From Bacilli bacterium (GTDB lineage Bacteria; Bacillota_I; Bacilli_A; RF39; UBA660), in assembly GCA_017460175.1 (NCBI GenBank), contig JAFUBO010000004.1, positions 149,592 to 213,591 of the forward strand: a DNA stretch of 64,000 nt. The letters are read 5' to 3'. Made by a program: the position numbers and the translations under genes. Numbering within the stretch: position 1 is the stretch's first letter; the number at the start of each line of letters is the position of its first letter. Below the pieces are notes generated by a model. That model worked only from the letters and a program-made list of their open reading frames with translations, was not told the origin of the DNA and did not search any database. This document shows positions 7,953 through 18,275 of this stretch, piece after piece.

Positions 7953-8993
7953 TACTTTATTCATACCTTTCTTTAAATCTTTCTTAAAGAAATTATAAGT
8001 TTCTCTTAAAAGTAAATATACTGGTAAAGCAATAATAATTCCTGGAATTCCTGCTAATGTACCTCCAATTGATACAGCCATAATTGTAATTAATGGATTA
8101 ACATTATTTGTTTTACCATATACCTTAGGACTTATTAAATAACCATCTAGTTGTGGGAAGATTAAACATATTATTGTAGTTGCAATAACAAGCGGTATTG
8201 ATACAACGCTAGCTAAAATAATCGCAATAATGTTTGTTATTAATCCTCCAAAATATGGAATTACTGTGGTAATACAAGCAAGTATTCCTAAGATTAACCA
8301 GTTTGGATGGCCAATGATTAAAAATAAGAAACTATATTCAAATAATTGTATTACCATAAATATTTCTAATCCTTTTAAATAATTAGTAATTTCTATATCC
8401 ATGCACTTAATGTATTCGAAACTTCTTTTATTTGTAGATTTTAATACATCTTCTACAGTGTTTCTTATTTTATCCATATCAATCAAGAAATATACAAATC
8501 CTACAAATCCTACTATTACTTTTCCTGCAATATCAAATGATTTATTTAATATTCCCATAGTAGTAGTTGATGTTATACTACCTATATCTTTTAAAATACT
8601 GTTTAAATAATCTGTTATTTGTAATTCAAAATTACCAATATTTACATTGAATTTATCGCTAAAATTATTGAATATTTCTATTAACATTTTTATTAATAAT
8701 GTTAATTGGTCATATAATAATGGAAGAGTGACTGCTAGTATTCCTAATACTATTAATACTGCTCCTAATATTACAATTAATAGTGCTAACCATCTTGGCA
8801 TCTTTTTATCTAAAAATCTAACTAATGGTGAGAGTGCATATGCAAAAGCAAAACCCACAATAAATGGTGCTAATACGCTTACACATTTAGTAAATATTCC
8901 CCACCATAAGCTTATGTTAGTTACTCCAATATATAAGAGTAACATTAGTGCTGCTAGATTAATAATTTTATAATTTAATTTATTTCTTAACAT
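7938..8993 (-). CDS. AI-2E (YtvI/PerM-like) family transporter
   Basis: A polytopic membrane protein of about 351 residues with roughly 7-8 helices. Two N-terminal hairpins are followed by an amphipathic extracytoplasmic segment, then the family block of closely spaced C-terminal helices (WLILGILACITTVIPYFGGLI, PLITIMAVSIGGTLAGIPGIIIALP). The PYFGG and GIPG motifs are hallmarks of the AI-2E/PerM family, whose members export varied small molecules or act as Na+/H+ antiporters. The start at 8993 has GGAGAGA upstream and begins 2 nt after the dtd stop; the longer frame to 9020 has no ribosome site. Confidence 0.85.
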   Translation of the reverse strand: MLRNKLNYKIINLAALMLLLYIGVTNISLWWGIFTKCVSVLAPFIVGFAFAYALSPLVRFLDKKMPRWLALLIVILGAVLIVLGILAVTLPLLYDQLTLLIKMLIEIFNNFSDKFNVNIGNFELQITDYLNSILKDIGSITSTTTMGILNKSFDIAGKVIVGFVGFVYFLIDMDKIRNTVEDVLKSTNKRSFEYIKCMDIEITNYLKGLEIFMVIQLFEYSFLFLIIGHPNWLILGILACITTVIPYFGGLITNIIAIILASVVSIPLVIATTIICLIFPQLDGYLISPKVYGKTNNVNPLITIMAVSIGGTLAGIPGIIIALPVYLLLRETYNFFKKDLKKGMNKVKESI

Positions 8994-8995
8994 AA

Positions 8996-9430
8996 TTATC
9001 TCTCCAATAATATGGTACATGGACCATCATTTTTAATAGAAACTTTCATATCTGCTCCAAATATACCTGTTTCTACACTTACATATTTTTTTAATTCTTC
9101 ATTAAATAAATCATATAACTTAGTTGCTTCTTCACCTTTCATTGCCTTAATATAACTTGGTCTATTTCCTTTTTTAGTATCTGCGTATAGAGTAAATTGA
9201 GAAATAGACAAAACACTTCCTTTTACTTCTAATATATTTTTATTCATTACACCATTTTCATCATCAAATATACGAAGATTTATTACTTTATTAACTAAAT
9301 ATTTAATACTATCTATGGTATCCCCATCAGTAAAACCAACTAATAGAACTAATCCATCATTAATTTTACCTACTACTTTATTATTAACTTCAACTTTTGA
9401 ATCTAAACTTCTTTGTACTAATATTCTCAT
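8996..9430 (-). CDS. dtd: D-aminoacyl-tRNA deacylase
   Basis: 144 residues, the normal DTD length. The enzyme hydrolyses D-aminoacyl-tRNAs and Gly-tRNA-Ala as a homodimer. Visible signatures are the N-terminal MRILVQRSLDSKVEV, the catalytic SQFTLYADTKKGNRP block, and the C-terminal NDGPCTILLE (usually NxGPVT; here V is replaced by C next to the Gly-Pro). It overlaps rel by 4 nt (ATGA) and is followed at 2 nt by the permease, so the three are translationally linked. dtd beside rel is the standard Firmicutes order. Confidence 0.95.
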   Translation of the reverse strand: MRILVQRSLDSKVEVNNKVVGKINDGLVLLVGFTDGDTIDSIKYLVNKVINLRIFDDENGVMNKNILEVKGSVLSISQFTLYADTKKGNRPSYIKAMKGEEATKLYDLFNEELKKYVSVETGIFGADMKVSIKNDGPCTILLER

Positions 9431-11577
9431 CTTATTTCTCTTTCAACTTTCTCAATATATTTATTTTTATTTAATGTTAAAATAAGTTTTTCTAATTGAT
9501 CTAAACTTGTTACATAACAAGATATTTCATAAATAGATTTTTCAGTTTTAGAAATTATTTTAATACCATCTACGTTTACATTCATCATTGAAATAGTTTG
9601 AACTAAATCTAGCATGTGATTATCATTATCTTTTGTATAAACTAATAAGTAAGTAAGATATCTTTTATTTGTATTATTATTCCATTTAACTTCAAGTGTT
9701 CTATCTTCTAACATATCCAAATTGTGACAATTTATTCTATGAACTGTGATACCATTTCCTTTTGTAATATAGCCTACTATTTCATCACCATATACAGGAG
9801 AGCAACATGAAGCTAAATTTACTTTTACTTTATCTATCCCGTTTACTATGATATCAGCATCAATATTTTTACTAGATACTTTAACAATTTTTGGTGCAGG
9901 TACTTCTTGATATTTATCAATAATATTTATTACTCCATTTACTGTTTGTTTTCCATTTCCTATTGATAAATATATTTCTTCTAGATTGTCTACTTTGATT
10001 GTTTCACATATTTTTTTAATATTTTCATCTGTTAAGAATTCAGAAAATACTAATTTTCTTTTTCTTAATTCTTTTTCTAATGAATATTTTCCACGCTCTA
10101 CATATATTTCTCGATCATTTTTTGTAAAGAATGCTTTTATTTTATTTCTAGTAGCAGTGCTTTTAACCATATGTATCCACTCTTTTGATGGAGTAGATGT
10201 CTTATTAGTATTTATCTTTACTATATCATTATCTTTTAATTCATAGTTTAATGGAACTATATTATTATTAACAATAGCTCCTACTGTAGTTTCACCTACT
10301 TTAGTATGAATTTTATAGGCAAAATCAAGTGGTGTTGCTCCTTTAGGTAATTCTATAACATCTCCTTTAGGGGTAAAACAGTATATATTATTATTTAATA
10401 CTTCATCTTTTACACTATTAACAAATTCTTCACTACTCATTTTATCATTTCTTAAATCAATAATTGATTTAAAGAATTGTAGTTTTTGTTCAGTAGTACT
10501 TTGCAGATTTGCTACACTTTTACTACCACCATTTTCTTTATATGCCCAGTGTGATGCAATACCATTTTCAGCAACTTCATCCATTTCATATGTTCGAATC
10601 TGTATTTCAAACAAGTATCCATCTATTCCAAATACTGTGGTATGAAGTGATTGATACATATTTGGTTTTGGCATTGCAATATAATCTTTAAATCTTTTAG
10701 GCAGTGGTCTAAACTTAGAATGAATTAATCCTAAAGCTAAATAACATTCTTGCTCTGTATTCACTAATATACGAATTGCAAGTAAGTCGTAAATATCACT
10801 AAATTTTTTACCTTTATCGAGTTTATTATAAATACTATAGATACTTTTAGCTCGACCTTTCATTTCATGTGGTATATGATATTCATCTAGTAAATTACTA
10901 ACTTCTTTTTCCATATCATATACATATTTATCTCTTTCTAACTTAGTTTTATTAAGTTTTTCAGCTATATCATAAAATACATCGGGTTTTAAATAACGAA
11001 GAGACAAATCTTCTAATTCACTTTTTATTTTATGAATACCCAAGTGATGTGCAATAGGAGCAAGAATATCTAAAGCTTCATGGGCTTTAACTTTTTGTCT
11101 TGCTTCTGGAATTGCCCATAGTGTTCGCATATTATGTAGACGATCTGCAAGTTTAATAATAATTACTCTTACATCTTCACTCATACCTACAATTATTTTT
11201 TTATAATAATCTATTAAGTATTCATTTTCTGTTGAAAAATTAATTTTAGAAAGTTTTGTTACTCCTTTGACTAATTTAGTTATATTAGTACCAAAAACTT
11301 TTTCCATTTCTTCTGGAGTACAATCACAATCTTCTAATACATCATGTAGAAGTCCTGCAGAAATAGTTTCATAATCTGCATATACTGAAATAAGAATTAA
11401 TGCAACATTCATTGGATGATAAATATATGCCTCTCCACTTTTACGAAATTGTCCCTCATGTTTACTTTTTGCAAAATTATAAGCTTTTTCAATCACTTGA
11501 ATCTGTTCTTCATCTTCAATATATGAACGAGCTTTTGAAATTATTTCTTCAATTGTCAACATTTTTTCATTTTCCAT
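9427..11577 (-). CDS. rel: Bifunctional (p)ppGpp synthetase/hydrolase Rel
   Basis: Long RSH protein of about 716 residues. Domain order: HD hydrolase (HPMNVALILI, LLHDVLEDCD, KLADRLHNMRT), synthetase (GRAKSIYSIYNKL, AIRILV, YQSLHTTVFG), TGS (CFTPKGDVIELPKGATPLDFAYKIH), a zinc-finger/CC region with LASCCSPVYGDEIVGYIT, and a C-terminal ACT domain. Both active sites look intact, so it should make and degrade the alarmone. GAGGGGAA lies about 13-17 nt before the ATG at 11577 and abuts an in-frame GTG at 11592. I prefer MENEKMLTIEE by family resemblance, but the start is not certain. Confidence 0.95.
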   Translation of the reverse strand: MENEKMLTIEEIISKARSYIEDEEQIQVIEKAYNFAKSKHEGQFRKSGEAYIYHPMNVALILISVYADYETISAGLLHDVLEDCDCTPEEMEKVFGTNITKLVKGVTKLSKINFSTENEYLIDYYKKIIVGMSEDVRVIIIKLADRLHNMRTLWAIPEARQKVKAHEALDILAPIAHHLGIHKIKSELEDLSLRYLKPDVFYDIAEKLNKTKLERDKYVYDMEKEVSNLLDEYHIPHEMKGRAKSIYSIYNKLDKGKKFSDIYDLLAIRILVNTEQECYLALGLIHSKFRPLPKRFKDYIAMPKPNMYQSLHTTVFGIDGYLFEIQIRTYEMDEVAENGIASHWAYKENGGSKSVANLQSTTEQKLQFFKSIIDLRNDKMSSEEFVNSVKDEVLNNNIYCFTPKGDVIELPKGATPLDFAYKIHTKVGETTVGAIVNNNIVPLNYELKDNDIVKINTNKTSTPSKEWIHMVKSTATRNKIKAFFTKNDREIYVERGKYSLEKELRKRKLVFSEFLTDENIKKICETIKVDNLEEIYLSIGNGKQTVNGVINIIDKYQEVPAPKIVKVSSKNIDADIIVNGIDKVKVNLASCCSPVYGDEIVGYITKGNGITVHRINCHNLDMLEDRTLEVKWNNNTNKRYLTYLLVYTKDNDNHMLDLVQTISMMNVNVDGIKIISKTEKSIYEISCYVTSLDQLEKLILTLNKNKYIEKVEREIR

Positions 11578-11603
11578 AGACAAAGAACTCACTTCCCCTC
11601 AAT

Positions 11604-13892
11604 CTAACAATTTATTCCTTTTATTTTCTTTTCTTCAAATTCATCTTTATAAACTTTTTTTACTTTTTCTTTTTTCCCTAAATTTTTCTTTTCTATTGCC
11701 ATAAATACTATTGTCGCTATAAAAATTGATGAATATGTACCAGCAATAAGACCAAATAACATAGCCATATTAAAATTAAATATTCCACTTGATCCTAATA
11801 GTATTAATACTACTACTGGTAGTAATGTAGTTATTGTAGTGTAGATTGTTCTTGTAAATGTTTCTCCTATACTACGATTACATATTTCTTCAAATTTTTC
11901 ACGTGATAATTTTTTCCATTCTTCTTTAGATAAGTTTTCACGTATTCTATCAAATGATACAATTGTATCATTTATTGAATATCCAATTATTGCTAATACT
12001 GCAGCAATAAACATTGAGCTTACTTCAAATCTAAAGATTGCAAATAGACTAAACATAATTGCTACATCATGAAGAAGCGCAATTACTCCACCTAATGCAT
12101 AACTAAATTTAAATCTAATTGATACATAAACTATAATTCCAAATAAAGCTATTATTATTGATAGTATGGCATTTTTAATAAGTTCTTTTTGAACCATATT
12201 AGATACTACTCCAATATTTACTTTTGCTTCATATTTTTCTTCAAAGTATGTATTTACTTCTTTTACTTTATCTCCATCTAATGTCTTATCAAGTCTTATA
12301 TATACTTCATCATCATTTTTAACAACGTTATTAGAAGAAATTTTTAATTGTTTTAAATCTTCTTTAACATTTTTAACAGTCATTTTATTATCACTAACTA
12401 TTGTAATTGAAGTTCCTGCTTTATAGTCGATTCCTAAGTTTAATCCTTTAGTAGCTATTAATACTCCACCAACTAAGATAATTGCGATAGATATACCAAT
12501 GGCAATTTTTTTATGTTTTAAGAAATTTATTTTGCTAAATTTACTTTCTTTCTCTTTTTCATTTTTAGATACATCAGGTATATCTTTAGATTTAATATTT
12601 ATAAATAGATTGGTTTTATCATTAAAGTACTCTGTTTTAACAAATATTTTTAGTAAGAATCTTGTTAAAAATACCATAGTAAACATAGTTACTAATACTG
12701 TAATAATTAACATAGTAGCAAATCCTTTAATACTAGATTCACCAAACATAAACATTATAATTGCTACTATAATTGTAGTAATATTTGAATCTATAATAGC
12801 ACTAAAGCTTGATTTAGATCCTTCTTTAAATGCTGTTTGTAAAGATTTACCTTTCAATAGTTCTTCTTTTATTCTTGAGAATGTAATAACATTTGAATCA
12901 ACTGCCATCCCTATACCTAATACTAGTGCTGCTATTCCAGGTAATGTAAGAACTCCTCCTACTAACCAAAATACTCCAAATACTAGGAATGTATAAATCA
13001 TCATAGATACACTAGATACAAATCCACTAAAATGATAAATTAAAATCAAAATTAACATAATTGCTGCGATAGCTATAATACCGGCAATTAATGTAGTATT
13101 AAGTGTTCCTTCACCAAAAGATGCTCCTACTGTAGTTGAAGATATTTCAACTAATTTAGATGGAAGTGATCCACTGTTAATTAAGTCTACTAAGTTAGAA
13201 ACTTCATCATTTGTAAAACTTCCTTGAATAATAACATCACTTGCAAATCCTTGGCTTACTGTAGCGGCACTTAAACAATTAGAACCACTTGTTCCACACA
13301 TATTTCCTTCTTTAGAATAACTATCTGTCAATTCATTATAATCTAACCAAATAACTATTAAATTCTTTCCACTTTCTTTTTCACTAATTGATTTAGTTAC
13401 TTCAAAAAACTTATCTTTATCTTTTACTGATAATGATACTGCAGGATTTCCTTGACTATCTTGTCCTATTTTAGCTCGACCTGCTGATAATACATCACTT
13501 GTCATTAATAAATTATCATCTACATCTCTAAATGATAAAGTAGCTACTGTTGAAAGTTGAGTTCTTGCTTCTTCTGGATTCTTAACTCCAGCTAGTTTTA
13601 CTCTAATTCTATCTGTTCCTTCAACAATAATTTCTGGTTCACTTACTCCAAGACTATCAATTCTTTTACTTAATGTTTTATAAGTAGCAGTTAATTTTTC
13701 TTTAGTCATTTTAGAACCATCAATTGATTCTGCTTTATAAAGAATTTCAAATCCTCCTTGTAAATCTAAACCAAATTTTAAATTTTTAAATAATGGTATA
13801 AATAAAAATCCAATTCCTATAACTAAAAGTAATAAGATAATTGAACTTGTGATAACCCTTTTTCTTCCTTTTTTTACATTACTTTTTGCCAT
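11604..13892 (-). CDS. secDF: Fused protein translocase SecDF
   Basis: A 762-residue fusion of SecD and SecF, as in Bacillus. The SecD half has an N-terminal helix, the LKFGLDLQGG motif, the periplasmic P1 head (about 40-265) and helices with GIGMAVDSNVI. The SecF half starts near residue 465, with GLNLGIDYKAGTSITIV and the conserved GYSINDTIVSFDRIREN. It uses the proton gradient to help pull proteins out of SecYEG. AGGTGA at 5-nt spacing sets the start at 13892. It lies 11 nt after comN, its partner in Bacillus. Confidence 0.96.
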   Translation of the reverse strand: MAKSNVKKGRKRVITSSIILLLLVIGIGFLFIPLFKNLKFGLDLQGGFEILYKAESIDGSKMTKEKLTATYKTLSKRIDSLGVSEPEIIVEGTDRIRVKLAGVKNPEEARTQLSTVATLSFRDVDDNLLMTSDVLSAGRAKIGQDSQGNPAVSLSVKDKDKFFEVTKSISEKESGKNLIVIWLDYNELTDSYSKEGNMCGTSGSNCLSAATVSQGFASDVIIQGSFTNDEVSNLVDLINSGSLPSKLVEISSTTVGASFGEGTLNTTLIAGIIAIAAIMLILILIYHFSGFVSSVSMMIYTFLVFGVFWLVGGVLTLPGIAALVLGIGMAVDSNVITFSRIKEELLKGKSLQTAFKEGSKSSFSAIIDSNITTIIVAIIMFMFGESSIKGFATMLIITVLVTMFTMVFLTRFLLKIFVKTEYFNDKTNLFINIKSKDIPDVSKNEKEKESKFSKINFLKHKKIAIGISIAIILVGGVLIATKGLNLGIDYKAGTSITIVSDNKMTVKNVKEDLKQLKISSNNVVKNDDEVYIRLDKTLDGDKVKEVNTYFEEKYEAKVNIGVVSNMVQKELIKNAILSIIIALFGIIVYVSIRFKFSYALGGVIALLHDVAIMFSLFAIFRFEVSSMFIAAVLAIIGYSINDTIVSFDRIRENLSKEEWKKLSREKFEEICNRSIGETFTRTIYTTITTLLPVVVLILLGSSGIFNFNMAMLFGLIAGTYSSIFIATIVFMAIEKKNLGKKEKVKKVYKDEFEEKKIKGINC

Positions 13893-13903
13893 AAAATCAC
13901 CTT

Positions 13904-14191
13904 TCATATAATATCTATATTTTCATTTAGGGAAGCATTTCTTTTTTGATTTTTAATTTTCTCTTTTAAATAGTTTTCAATTAAACTACAATCTGTATTT
14001 AGAATATCATCTACTATATCAGAAAGCATTAATCCTTTACTTTTCTTCCATTTGGATTCTATTAAATAATTCCAAATATCTACTTTTTGTACATGTGATA
14101 GTCCAATTCTATCTAATTCTCTTTTTTTAGCAGATAGTGCTGGTTCTACTCTTAAATACAAATCTTTTAAAGAAGAAAATTCTAAATTCAT
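13904..14191 (-). CDS. comN: ComN/YrzD-like post-transcriptional regulator
   Basis: A 95-residue soluble protein. The pattern LKDLYLRVEPALSAKKRELDRIGLSHVQKVDIWNYL followed by a charged LSDIVDDIL segment matches the family that includes B. subtilis ComN, which acts on comE mRNA. Its position immediately upstream of secDF is also as in Bacillus. AAGGA precedes the ATG at 14191; the longer frame to 14266 encodes an unlikely hydrophobic leader. Family assignment rests on motif reading and synteny. Confidence 0.7.
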   Translation of the reverse strand: MNLEFSSLKDLYLRVEPALSAKKRELDRIGLSHVQKVDIWNYLIESKWKKSKGLMLSDIVDDILNTDCSLIENYLKEKIKNQKRNASLNENIDII

Positions 14192-14239
14192 AAAGATCAC
14201 ATCCTTATATGAACACAATATTATTATATCTAATCTAAA

Positions 14240-14268
14240 AAGAAAATGAAAGAGTTTCTCTTTCATTT
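14240..14268 (-). terminator. Terminator after the Xer recombinase gene
   Basis: AATGAAAGAG (14245-14254) pairs with CTCTTTCATT (14258-14267), followed on the minus strand by a T-rich run. Confidence 0.75.
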
Positions 14269-14275
14269 ATTTAAT

Positions 14276-15190
14276 TTAATCGTCTTTTTTTGCTCTTGGA
14301 AAACTATGATAATAAACTTCTTTTAATCTATCAGTAGTTACATGTGTATAAATTTGAGTTGCTTTTATACTTTCATGTCCTAATAGTTTTTGAACAGTTA
14401 ATAAGTCACAACCTTCATTTAATAAATGAGTTGCAAAAGAATGTCTTATCATATGAGGAGATATGCTTTTATTTATACTAGTTTTTTGAATTAATTTATC
14501 TAATATAAATCTTACACCTCTATCAGTTAGTCTTCCACCATTATTATTTAGAAATAAGTAATCTGAGTTTTTCACATTTAATGTTAATCTTCCATCTTTT
14601 AAATATAGTTTTAATATATCTTCACAGTATTCGCCATAAGTAACAAATCTTTCTTTATTTCCTTTACCTAAAATGATAATATTACGTCTTCCTAAATCAA
14701 TATCACTAACTTTAACATTAACAAGTTCACCTACACGCATACCTGTTGCGTATAACATTTCAAGAATTAAGGAATCTCTTTGTCCTAGTGGTGTTCTTAT
14801 ATCTGGAACATTAAATAGTTCTTCTAATTCATTGTATTCAAAATATCTAGGTAATTTTTTACTACGTTTCGGTCCATTTACTAGTGAAAAAACATTACTT
14901 TTAACTATATTTTCATTTGCTAAATATTTATAAAAGCCTCTCAATGAACTTAATTTTCTATTAATAGAAGTATTATCATCATTTTTTTTATCTTTTAGAT
15001 ACATTAGGAAAAATCTAATATCACTATATTCTATCTTTTTAAAATCTAATGATTCACTATTTAAATATTCTAAATATTCTAAAATATCATTTTTATAACT
15101 ATTGATAGTATATTCAGAATAATTCTTTTGATATTCTAAATATTCTAAGTAATCATTTAATTCTTTAATACTTTTTATATTGATATCCAT
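14276..15190 (-). CDS. xerD: Tyrosine recombinase XerC/XerD family
   Basis: 304 residues with the SAM-like N-terminal core-binding domain (about 8-95) and a C-terminal catalytic domain. The active-site residues are all visible: Arg in YATGMRVGEL, Lys in LGKGNKERFV, HxxR in HMIRHSFATHLL, His in LLGHESI, and the nucleophile Tyr in TQIYTHV. It probably resolves chromosome dimers at dif. XerC and XerD cannot be separated here; no phage genes surround it, so it is likely the housekeeping enzyme. AGGTGA precedes the ATG at 15190; it overlaps the upstream gene by 26 nt. Confidence 0.88.
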   Translation of the reverse strand: MDINIKSIKELNDYLEYLEYQKNYSEYTINSYKNDILEYLEYLNSESLDFKKIEYSDIRFFLMYLKDKKNDDNTSINRKLSSLRGFYKYLANENIVKSNVFSLVNGPKRSKKLPRYFEYNELEELFNVPDIRTPLGQRDSLILEMLYATGMRVGELVNVKVSDIDLGRRNIIILGKGNKERFVTYGEYCEDILKLYLKDGRLTLNVKNSDYLFLNNNGGRLTDRGVRFILDKLIQKTSINKSISPHMIRHSFATHLLNEGCDLLTVQKLLGHESIKATQIYTHVTTDRLKEVYYHSFPRAKKDD

Positions 15191-16106
15191 TATTATCACC
15201 TAATAACTTATTTAAACTATTATTTAATATTTTTGTAAGTTTGTATGTTTTAGCTAAAAGATATCTATCATTGCTTAATAATTCTATCATTTTTATTTCT
15301 GCATTTTCTAATAATATTTTTTTGTTATCATCATTACTATTTTTAATTTGTGTATATGAATGTAATATAAATCCAAGTCTTTGATCAAGTAATGAATCTA
15401 ATAAATCCATATTTTCATCTATTGTATACATATTATTGGTAATAAATACTTGTCCATCTTTTATATCTAAGAATCCTTCTCCTACATTTCTAAATGTTGA
15501 TATTATTTCTACCAATTTATTACTATCATCTTTTTCTTCTTCTATTTCAAAAGATAATTGTTTTTCATTATAGTTTTCATCAAATCTACTTAGTATTTTC
15601 CTTTCTACTAGTAATCTGTATATATCTTCTTTTTTATCTTTATTCTTAAAATCACTAGTAAATGATAGTATTGCTTCTCTAAGTTCTTGATATGTTATGT
15701 TTTTTCCTTTTTCATCTGATAAAAGATAATTTTTAACATTCTCATATAAATATGATGGTACTTCTTCTAAAAATTCATTTGATGATTCTATTTTTTCAGT
15801 AAAATGTGATAAAGTGTTTAATTCATGTTCATGATCATCAATCATTCTAATTTCTTTACTATTTGAAAATAACACTTCTCTTGTTTCAATTCTTAATTTT
15901 TTATCATATGTAATTGGCATTACAATAAAGAAATCGATATCCTGTTTTGGGACTATACCATTTTTCCATGTCTTTTGTGCTAAATCCTTATTACTATGAT
16001 AATTTGTTGTATAAAGATCTACTTCTCTTAATGATGAAAATTCTCCTTTTATTTCAAAATCATTTGTTATTTTATCTCTTGCTACTAATAAACAATTACT
16101 GCTCAT
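15165..16106 (-). CDS. Unknown protein upstream of the Xer recombinase
   Basis: 313 residues, soluble, rich in Lys/Glu/Asn, no signal peptide or transmembrane segment. The N-terminal part (about 1-75) resembles a small beta-rich unit and the rest looks helical with several acidic runs. I recognise no family. GGGAGG precedes the ATG. It overlaps the recombinase gene by 26 nt, which suggests coupled expression but does not reveal a function. Confidence 0.65.
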   Translation of the reverse strand: MSSNCLLVARDKITNDFEIKGEFSSLREVDLYTTNYHSNKDLAQKTWKNGIVPKQDIDFFIVMPITYDKKLRIETREVLFSNSKEIRMIDDHEHELNTLSHFTEKIESSNEFLEEVPSYLYENVKNYLLSDEKGKNITYQELREAILSFTSDFKNKDKKEDIYRLLVERKILSRFDENYNEKQLSFEIEEEKDDSNKLVEIISTFRNVGEGFLDIKDGQVFITNNMYTIDENMDLLDSLLDQRLGFILHSYTQIKNSNDDNKKILLENAEIKMIELLSNDRYLLAKTYKLTKILNNSLNKLLGDNNGYQYKKY

Positions 16107-16157
16107 AAATAAACCTCCCTACCATAAAAATTATAACATATATATTTTTTTAGACAA

Positions 16158-16184
16158 AGAAAAAAGGAAAAATTTTTCCTTTTA
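16158..16184 (-). terminator. topA terminator
   Basis: AAAAGGAAAAA/TTTTTCCTTTT (16162-16183) followed by a T-rich run on the minus strand, overlapping the topA stop. Confidence 0.7.
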
Positions 16185-18209
16185 TTCACTATAGTCACAA
16201 CTAGAGCATTTTATTTTTCCATTTTTTTCTGTAAGCATTTTTCCACATTCTGGACAATTCTTGGAAATTGGTTTATCCCAGTATGCTGTTTTGCATTTTG
16301 GATAATTATTACATCCGTAAAATTCTTTTCCACGTCTGCTTTTACGTACTATTATTTTACCATCACAATTAGGACAATCACAAACTTCAATTATTTGTGT
16401 TTCTTCTTTTTCTTTTTTTATGTACTTACAAGTTGGATAATTACTACAAGCAATAAATTCTCCATATTTACCTTTTCTAATTACTAATGGGCTTCCACAT
16501 TCTGGGCAATTTTCACCTGTTTCTTCTGGTGCTTTCTTTTCCATGTCAGTGAATGCAGATTTTACACGTGGTTCGAATAAATCATAGAATCTTTTCAATA
16601 CTTCATTCCATATAGCTTTACCATCAGCTACTTTATCTAGATCTTCTTCCATATCACGAGTATATTCTGTATTTATTAAATCACTAAAGAATTCTTGTAA
16701 TTTATCTGTTGTTTCTATTCCCATAGGAGTTGGCTTAAATTTTTTATCAACTAACTCAACATAATCTCTACTTTTAATTGTATCAATTATTGTTGCATAT
16801 GTACTAGGACGTCCTATTCCTAATTCTTCTAATTCTTTAATTAGTTTTGCTTCCGTATATCTAGCTGGTGGTTGTGTGAAATGTTGAGTAGATTCAACAT
16901 TAGTAGTCTTAGCAACTTCATTTTCCCCTATTTCAGGTAGTATTTTTTCTTCACTAGATTCATAATCACCATATACTTTTAAATATCCATCAAATAACAG
17001 AACTTGACCAGTTGTTTTAAATTTATAATCATTATTATCAAATATTATTGTTGTAGAATTTACTGTTGCATCGGCCATTAAACTAGCTAGTGTTCTTTTA
17101 TAAATTAAACTATATAATTTAAATTCATCATTTGATAAATATTGTTTTACCTTAGTTGGTTCTCTTAAAATACTAGTTGGACGAATTGCTTCATGAGCAT
17201 CTTGAACATTATCTTTTGATTTTGCTTGTTTAATATAACCAACATATTTTTTACCATATGTTTCTTCAATATATTTCATAGCAGGTCTAGTAAAGTCATC
17301 ACTTAATCTAATTGAATCTGTTCTCATGTATGTGATTAAACCTGTTGTTTCATTACCTAAATCAATACCTTCATATAGTTTTTGAGCTATACTCATAGTT
17401 TTCTTTGCTGGAAAACCTAATTTAGTTGATGCCTCCTGTTGTAGAGTTGAAGTAATAAATGGAAATTTACTTTTACGTTTCTTTTCTTTTTTATCAATAC
17501 TTTCTACTTTATATTCTTCACTTAAGGCATCTAATACTTTATTTGCTTCTTCTTCAGTATGAAGTTCTATATCTTCATTTTTATATTTAAATAATTCTGC
17601 TTCAAAATCTTTAAAAATAGCAATTATCTTCCAATATTCTTCTGGAGTAAATGCTTCTATTTCACGTTCTCTATCAACAATTAATTTTAAAGCAACAGAT
17701 TGAACACGTCCTGCTGATTTAGCTCCTATTTTAGCTTGAAGTAATTTACTTAATCTAAATCCAATAATTCTATCTAGTATTCTTCTAGTTTCTTGGCTTC
17801 TAACTAAATTATCATCAATAACTGTAGGATTGTTAATTGCGTCTATTACTTTATCATGTGTTATTTCATTAAAAAGTACTCTTTTATATTTATTATCTTT
17901 TATACCTAAAGCATCTTTTAAATGCCAAGCAATTGCTTCTCCTTCACGGTCAGGATCGGATGCAAGATATACTAAATCACTATCTTTAACATCTTTCTTT
18001 AAAGATGAAATTACACTACTTTTTCCTTTAATAGGAATATAATTAGGTTTAAATCCATTTTCTATATCTACTCCTAATCCTAAAGGACCACTAGTTGCTA
18101 GATCACGTATATGTCCTTTTGAAGATACTACCTTAAAGTCTTTACCTAAATACTTTTCAATTGTTTTACTTTTACTAGGACTTTCCACTATCACCAAATT
18201 TTTTGCCAT
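16182..18209 (-). CDS. topA: DNA topoisomerase I
   Basis: Type IA topoisomerase of about 675 residues that relaxes negative supercoils. The Toprim domain (NLVIVESPSKSKTIEKYLG, SDPDREGEAIAWHL) opens the protein. The catalytic Tyr is in GLITYMRTDSIRLS. HEAIRPT and RPSTYATII follow. Three C-terminal zinc ribbons are present: CPECGSP...CSNYPTC, CPNCDGK...CNNYPKC, and a shorter CPECGKM...CSSC. The start at 18209 follows GGAGGG; five upstream in-frame codons are not supported. Confidence 0.96.
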   Translation of the reverse strand: MAKNLVIVESPSKSKTIEKYLGKDFKVVSSKGHIRDLATSGPLGLGVDIENGFKPNYIPIKGKSSVISSLKKDVKDSDLVYLASDPDREGEAIAWHLKDALGIKDNKYKRVLFNEITHDKVIDAINNPTVIDDNLVRSQETRRILDRIIGFRLSKLLQAKIGAKSAGRVQSVALKLIVDREREIEAFTPEEYWKIIAIFKDFEAELFKYKNEDIELHTEEEANKVLDALSEEYKVESIDKKEKKRKSKFPFITSTLQQEASTKLGFPAKKTMSIAQKLYEGIDLGNETTGLITYMRTDSIRLSDDFTRPAMKYIEETYGKKYVGYIKQAKSKDNVQDAHEAIRPTSILREPTKVKQYLSNDEFKLYSLIYKRTLASLMADATVNSTTIIFDNNDYKFKTTGQVLLFDGYLKVYGDYESSEEKILPEIGENEVAKTTNVESTQHFTQPPARYTEAKLIKELEELGIGRPSTYATIIDTIKSRDYVELVDKKFKPTPMGIETTDKLQEFFSDLINTEYTRDMEEDLDKVADGKAIWNEVLKRFYDLFEPRVKSAFTDMEKKAPEETGENCPECGSPLVIRKGKYGEFIACSNYPTCKYIKKEKEETQIIEVCDCPNCDGKIIVRKSRRGKEFYGCNNYPKCKTAYWDKPISKNCPECGKMLTEKNGKIKCSSCDYSE

Positions 18210-18275
18210 TAAATCCCTCCTCAAATATTTATACTTATACTAGTTATTTTATTTTTTGTCAATGTCTAATTTTGT

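Noticed and set aside
12499-12996. Plus-strand 165-codon ORF inside secDF
   Set aside because: Antisense shadow of a well-supported gene.
14276-15190. Xer recombinase as a phage or mobile-element integrase
   Set aside because: No attachment repeat, phage or transposase genes nearby; it sits among housekeeping genes and matches XerC/XerD.
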